This document shows, piece by piece, positions 5,584 to 7,159 of a stretch of DNA of 7,159 nucleotides. The DNA comes from Chloroflexota bacterium. GTDB lineage: Bacteria > Chloroflexota > Anaerolineae > Anaerolineales > Villigracilaceae. Under the pieces are notes generated by a model that worked only from the letters and a program-made list of their open reading frames with translations, searched no databases and was not told the origin of the DNA. The DNA lies in assembly GCA_021796315.1 (NCBI GenBank), contig JAJYOH010000307.1, positions 1 through 7,159 on the forward strand, written 5' to 3'. Position 1 is the first letter of the stretch. Every line of letters begins with the position of its first letter. Position numbers and translations under genes: made by a program.

Positions 5584-5620
5584 GCGAGCGCAGTCCTCCC
5601 GTCCAAGGACTGCGCTTCGC
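5584..5620 (-). repeat. Long GC-rich hairpin directly after the 121-aa gene
   Basis: gcgcagtcct (5588-5597) pairs perfectly with 5606-5615 around an 8-nt loop, and pairing extends outward by one more A-T pair and, past a one-base bulge, three more pairs. It begins three bases after the stop at 5623. No T-run follows immediately, so it probably works with the T5-tailed hairpin at 5551-5572 as a double terminator or mRNA-stabilising end. Both loops contain the same octamer ccgtccaa. Confidence 0.6.
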
Positions 5621-5622
5621 GT

Positions 5623-5988
5623 TTATGCCCTGCCTGTTGTCACCTTGAAATACTTCATCAAGATCTTCAATTGCGCCTGCGACCATGCCACTACATATCC
5701 ATCCATTTCCCGCCATTCTGTCATACCCATCGCCCGATAAACCGAGCCGAACTGCCTGGATGAAACCTGCCCCTCGTCCAAACCTGCGATCTTCACCAAT
5801 TCCTTCAATGACGCCCGCCAGTATTTCTGCCCGTCAAAATCCCGGTTATCTGCATGGGTATTTGAAAATTCCGCCAACGCCTTCACAGCCATTTGCGCCG
5901 TGTCAAAAGGCACCTGGCTCACTTTTGGCGCAGCCTTCTTCACAGCCACGAAAGTATCCAGATCGAGCAATTCAGAAACCTGGTTCAT
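5623..5988 (-). CDS. Probable winged-helix-like accessory regulator (121 aa)
   Basis: No exact family recognised. The start at ATG 5988 has AAGGA eight bases upstream and follows the Cro-like gene after an 11-base gap, so the two form an operon. The C-terminal half (about 60-112) has a pattern I read as a winged-helix unit: helix LKELVKIAGLDE, helix SSRQFGSVYRAMGM, then a basic turn and beta strands with MDGYVVAWSQAQLKIL. The N-terminal 50 residues look helical and variable. Its position after a Cro-like protein and before a terminator suggests a second regulator of the early region. DNA binding is inferred from the pattern, not demonstrated by a diagnostic motif. Confidence 0.75.
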   Translation of the reverse strand: MNQVSELLDLDTFVAVKKAAPKVSQVPFDTAQMAVKALAEFSNTHADNRDFDGQKYWRASLKELVKIAGLDEGQVSSRQFGSVYRAMGMTEWREMDGYVVAWSQAQLKILMKYFKVTTGRA

Positions 5989-5999
5989 CGTGTAATTCC

Positions 6000-6296
6000 T
6001 TATTTCGCAAGTGGGAGTTTGAAGTCGACAATACCGCTCTCAAACACTTCCGGCAATTTCACCTTGAGACAATCCACCGCCCATGCGCGCCGCCAATCTT
6101 CATAGACTACTGCGCACACCAATAAAAAATCCGTGTGCGGTTCAGACTTGGAATTGCACCAATTCGTCACCGCCACACGGCCAATATTTGTGTTCACAAG
6201 GCTTTTATTCAGCGACGTTGCAAAAGCGTCCTGCGTTAACCCGTAGGCATCCATGTAGGTTTTCATCACATCCGAAACTTTAGGTTCTTTTGCCAT
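6000..6296 (-). CDS. Cro-like HTH DNA-binding protein (98 aa)
   Basis: Likely regulator transcribed opposite the repressor, in the place of Cro in a lysogeny switch. Residues 5-58 fit an HTH of the Cro/C1 type: helix VSDVMKTYMDAYG, helix TQDAFATSLN, a longer than usual turn (KSLVNTNIGR), recognition helix VAVTNWCNSKSEP. The short C-terminal part (60-98) may mediate dimerisation. GGAG lies five bases before ATG 6296 and two bases before the neighbouring ATG at 6299, so either may be used. A longer start at 6365 is excluded because it lies upstream of the expected transcription start of the strong promoter at 6357-6385. Expressed with the 121-aa gene. Confidence 0.8.
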   Translation of the reverse strand: MAKEPKVSDVMKTYMDAYGLTQDAFATSLNKSLVNTNIGRVAVTNWCNSKSEPHTDFLLVCAVVYEDWRRAWAVDCLKVKLPEVFESGIVDFKLPLAK

Positions 6297-6299
6297 CAT

Positions 6300-6419
6300 T
6301 GCTCCTGCGCAAACTACTTTTTCATCGCTTATGTGTATTTGTGTCACATCTGTTACATAATACAACTACTGCACAGAACTGTCAAGGGTATTACATAAAT
6401 TCGCAGAAGGGAATAAACT
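6300..6419. promoter_or_regulatory. Divergent regulatory region with operator-like repeats
   Basis: This 120-bp AT-rich spacer separates the two HTH genes, the classic position of a lysogeny switch. TTACATAA occurs at 6353-6360 and again at 6391-6398 (38 bp apart), and a near inverted copy ACACATAA reads on the minus strand at 6329-6336. TGTGTCACA at 6340-6348 is a small dyad. One repeat overlaps the -10 of the leftward promoter and the other lies just outside its -35, so bound repressor could block that promoter. For the repressor itself, AGAAGGG sits eight bases before ATG 6420; its promoter is weak by eye (TATTAC at 6389-6394, no clear -35). Confidence 0.65.
6357..6385 (-). promoter_or_regulatory. 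Strong sigma-70-type promoter of the Cro-like operon
   Basis: On the minus strand TTGACA (6385-6380) is followed after exactly 17 bases by TATTAT (6362-6357). The -35 is a perfect consensus and the -10 differs at one position. Transcription should start near 6350, leaving about 50 bases before the HTH start codon. The TTACATAA repeat overlaps the -10, a good site for repression. Confidence 0.85.
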
Positions 6420-6800
6420 ATGCTCATGCCCATCAAAACCCCGTTTGCAAAGTGGCTCGATAACCAATATCTGGAATGGCAAAGACGGGAAGGGGAGAGA
6501 AGAACCGTGCTTGAATTCGCTGACTATCTTGATGTAAATCGTTCACTGCTTTCCTATTGGATGAATGGCTCTCGAATTCCAAGTGAAGAAAACATGATAA
6601 AGATCGCTTTGAAGTTGGGATTTGAAATTTATGATGTCCTGAAAATGGATCGCCCCAATATTCTTTATCTTTACGCAGCTCGTAACTGGGAAAAACTTCC
6701 TACCTCGATGCAACGCAAACTTGCAGAGACTATAGCGAAATACACAACAGAGCCTATCCCCGATGAAGTCACCGAAAACTTGCCCTCCAAAAACAAATGA
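6420..6800 (+). CDS. Short CI-like HTH repressor (126 aa)
   Basis: Likely lysogeny repressor. Residues 28-74 form an HTH of the Cro/C1 (XRE) type: helix TVLEFADYLDV, recognition helix NRSLLSYWMNGSRIP, then ENMIKIALKLGFEIYDVL, a typical ending of this domain. The N-terminus (FAKWLDNQYLEWQRREGER) is amphipathic and the C-terminus (80-126) is helical and charged, ending in a Lys-rich tail. There is no LexA-like S24 peptidase domain, so RecA-driven self-cleavage is unlikely; induction would need another route. AGAAGGG lies eight bases before ATG 6420; ATG 6426 is also possible. The base composition is more AT-rich than the leftward genes. Confidence 0.85.
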   Translation: MLMPIKTPFAKWLDNQYLEWQRREGERRTVLEFADYLDVNRSLLSYWMNGSRIPSEENMIKIALKLGFEIYDVLKMDRPNILYLYAARNWEKLPTSMQRKLAETIAKYTTEPIPDEVTENLPSKNK

Positions 6801-7086
6801 CTGGAAAAGAATTCCTCTCGATATACAACTCTGCATTTCCATGCAGATATTTATTACTCTTGATGCTTCTCACTTAAGCAGAAAAATATTCAACATCATT
6901 CATCGCGTTGAACTTTGGCTTTTTCCATCCCTTGCGTTCATTGGTAATTACTTTGCTCTGCTAAAACTTTTCCCGCCGCACCCCATGTCGCAAATGGCGA
7001 TCCTTGCGTCATCGTTCATGTCTGCAACGCTCACACTTTTCATCATCCGCCCGCCTAAAAGAATTCAAGCACATTGGGTAAACTAG
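6763..7086 (+). CDS. Small two-helix membrane protein, start uncertain
   Basis: Not recognised. Counting from ATG 6763 (107 aa), hydrophobic segments lie at about residues 50-70 (ELWLFPSLAFIGNYFALLKLF) and 76-95 (ILASSFMSATLTLFII), followed by a basic end PPKRIQAHWVN, so a small inner-membrane protein is likely. The start is unclear. ATG 6763 overlaps the repressor by 38 bases and has no Shine-Dalgarno, and ATG 6841 (81 aa) has none either. The natural coupled start, ATG 6797 overlapping the repressor stop as ATGA, is in another frame that stops at 6877. A frameshift could therefore separate the real start from the body. As a companion of a repressor, a superinfection-exclusion role is possible but unproven. 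Confidence 0.5.
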   Translation: MKSPKTCPPKTNDWKRIPLDIQLCISMQIFITLDASHLSRKIFNIIHRVELWLFPSLAFIGNYFALLKLFPPHPMSQMAILASSFMSATLTLFIIRPPKRIQAHWVN

Positions 7087-7099
7087 AAAGAGGTTCCAA

Positions 7100-7159
7100 A
7101 TGAATGCTCAACCAGCAAAGCCTCCCAAATCTTCAAATCGAAAGATATTGCTTATTATT
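7100..7159 (+). CDS. N-terminus of a probable membrane or exported protein, cut by window end
   Basis: Twenty codons are visible, MNAQPAKPPKSSNRKILLII, starting at ATG 7100 with AAAGAGG six bases upstream, 13 bases after the preceding stop. A polar Pro/Lys/Ser leader followed by RK and the onset of a hydrophobic run suggests a membrane anchor or signal sequence. Family and full length cannot be judged. It is likely co-transcribed with the repressor and the small membrane protein. Confidence 0.65.
   Translation, partial: MNAQPAKPPKSSNRKILLII

Noticed and set aside
6297..6365. Longer N-terminus of the Cro-like protein from 6365
   Set aside because: The codon at 6365 lies between the -35 and -10 boxes of the near-consensus promoter, upstream of the expected transcription start.
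6543..6842. Minus-strand 99-codon ORF opposite the repressor
   Set aside because: It is antisense to a clear HTH gene and has no ribosome-binding site or protein-like features.
1..7159. CRISPR array, rRNA, insertion sequence or toxin-antitoxin pair
   Set aside because: No regularly spaced repeats, rRNA-like sequence, transposase motif or recognisable toxin-antitoxin pair was seen.

Overview
The window looks like part of a temperate phage, prophage or related integrative element from a bacterium of mid-range GC content. The short single-HTH repressor style and the small-protein families resemble genes I associate with Chloroflexota (Anaerolineae-like) genomes. That host guess rests on family resemblance only and is weak. 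No ribosomal, metabolic or virion structural genes are visible. What is present is a lysogeny-type switch, an integrase and a replication protein.

Layout, right to left. A divergent control region (about 6300-6419) separates a rightward HTH repressor (6420-6800) from a leftward Cro-like HTH protein (6000-6296). The leftward promoter reads TTGACA - 17 nt - TATTAT, and repeats of TTACATAA overlap or flank it. Rightward, the repressor is followed by a small two-helix membrane protein of uncertain start, and then by the first 20 codons of another probable membrane or exported protein cut by the window end. Leftward, the Cro-like gene is followed by a 121-aa probable DNA-binding protein, then a large hairpin and a T5-tailed intrinsic terminator (5551-5620).

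Beyond the terminator, on the minus strand, lies a tRNA-like sequence with an encoded CCA (5437-5506), whose proportions do not fit a normal tRNA. Next comes a compact, almost gapless minus-strand gene string: a signal-anchored 145-aa protein, an 81-aa protein, a tyrosine recombinase (3692-4648), a 16-codon micro-ORF, an 82-aa protein, a three-helix membrane protein, an 82-aa helical protein, a doubtful Cys-rich ORF, and a large primase-ATPase. The primase-ATPase starts at 2639 and runs off the left edge after 879 codons. It joins a CHC2 zinc finger, a Toprim catalytic core and an AAA+/helicase-like P-loop domain in one chain. Several junctions overlap (TGATG, TAATG, ATGA), so the genes are probably co-transcribed and translationally coupled.

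Working model (inference): repressor and Cro-like protein compete at the divergent region. When the leftward genes are expressed, the integrase handles integration and excision and the primase-ATPase starts element replication. The tRNA-like sequence near the integrase may be the attachment site or its remnant. The least explained items are the abnormal tRNA-like element, the exact 31-bp dyad that presents a ribosome-binding site in its loop, the coupled small unknown genes between integrase and primase, and a perfect 23-bp inverted repeat joining the left window edge to the middle of the primase gene. The last may be an assembly artefact.
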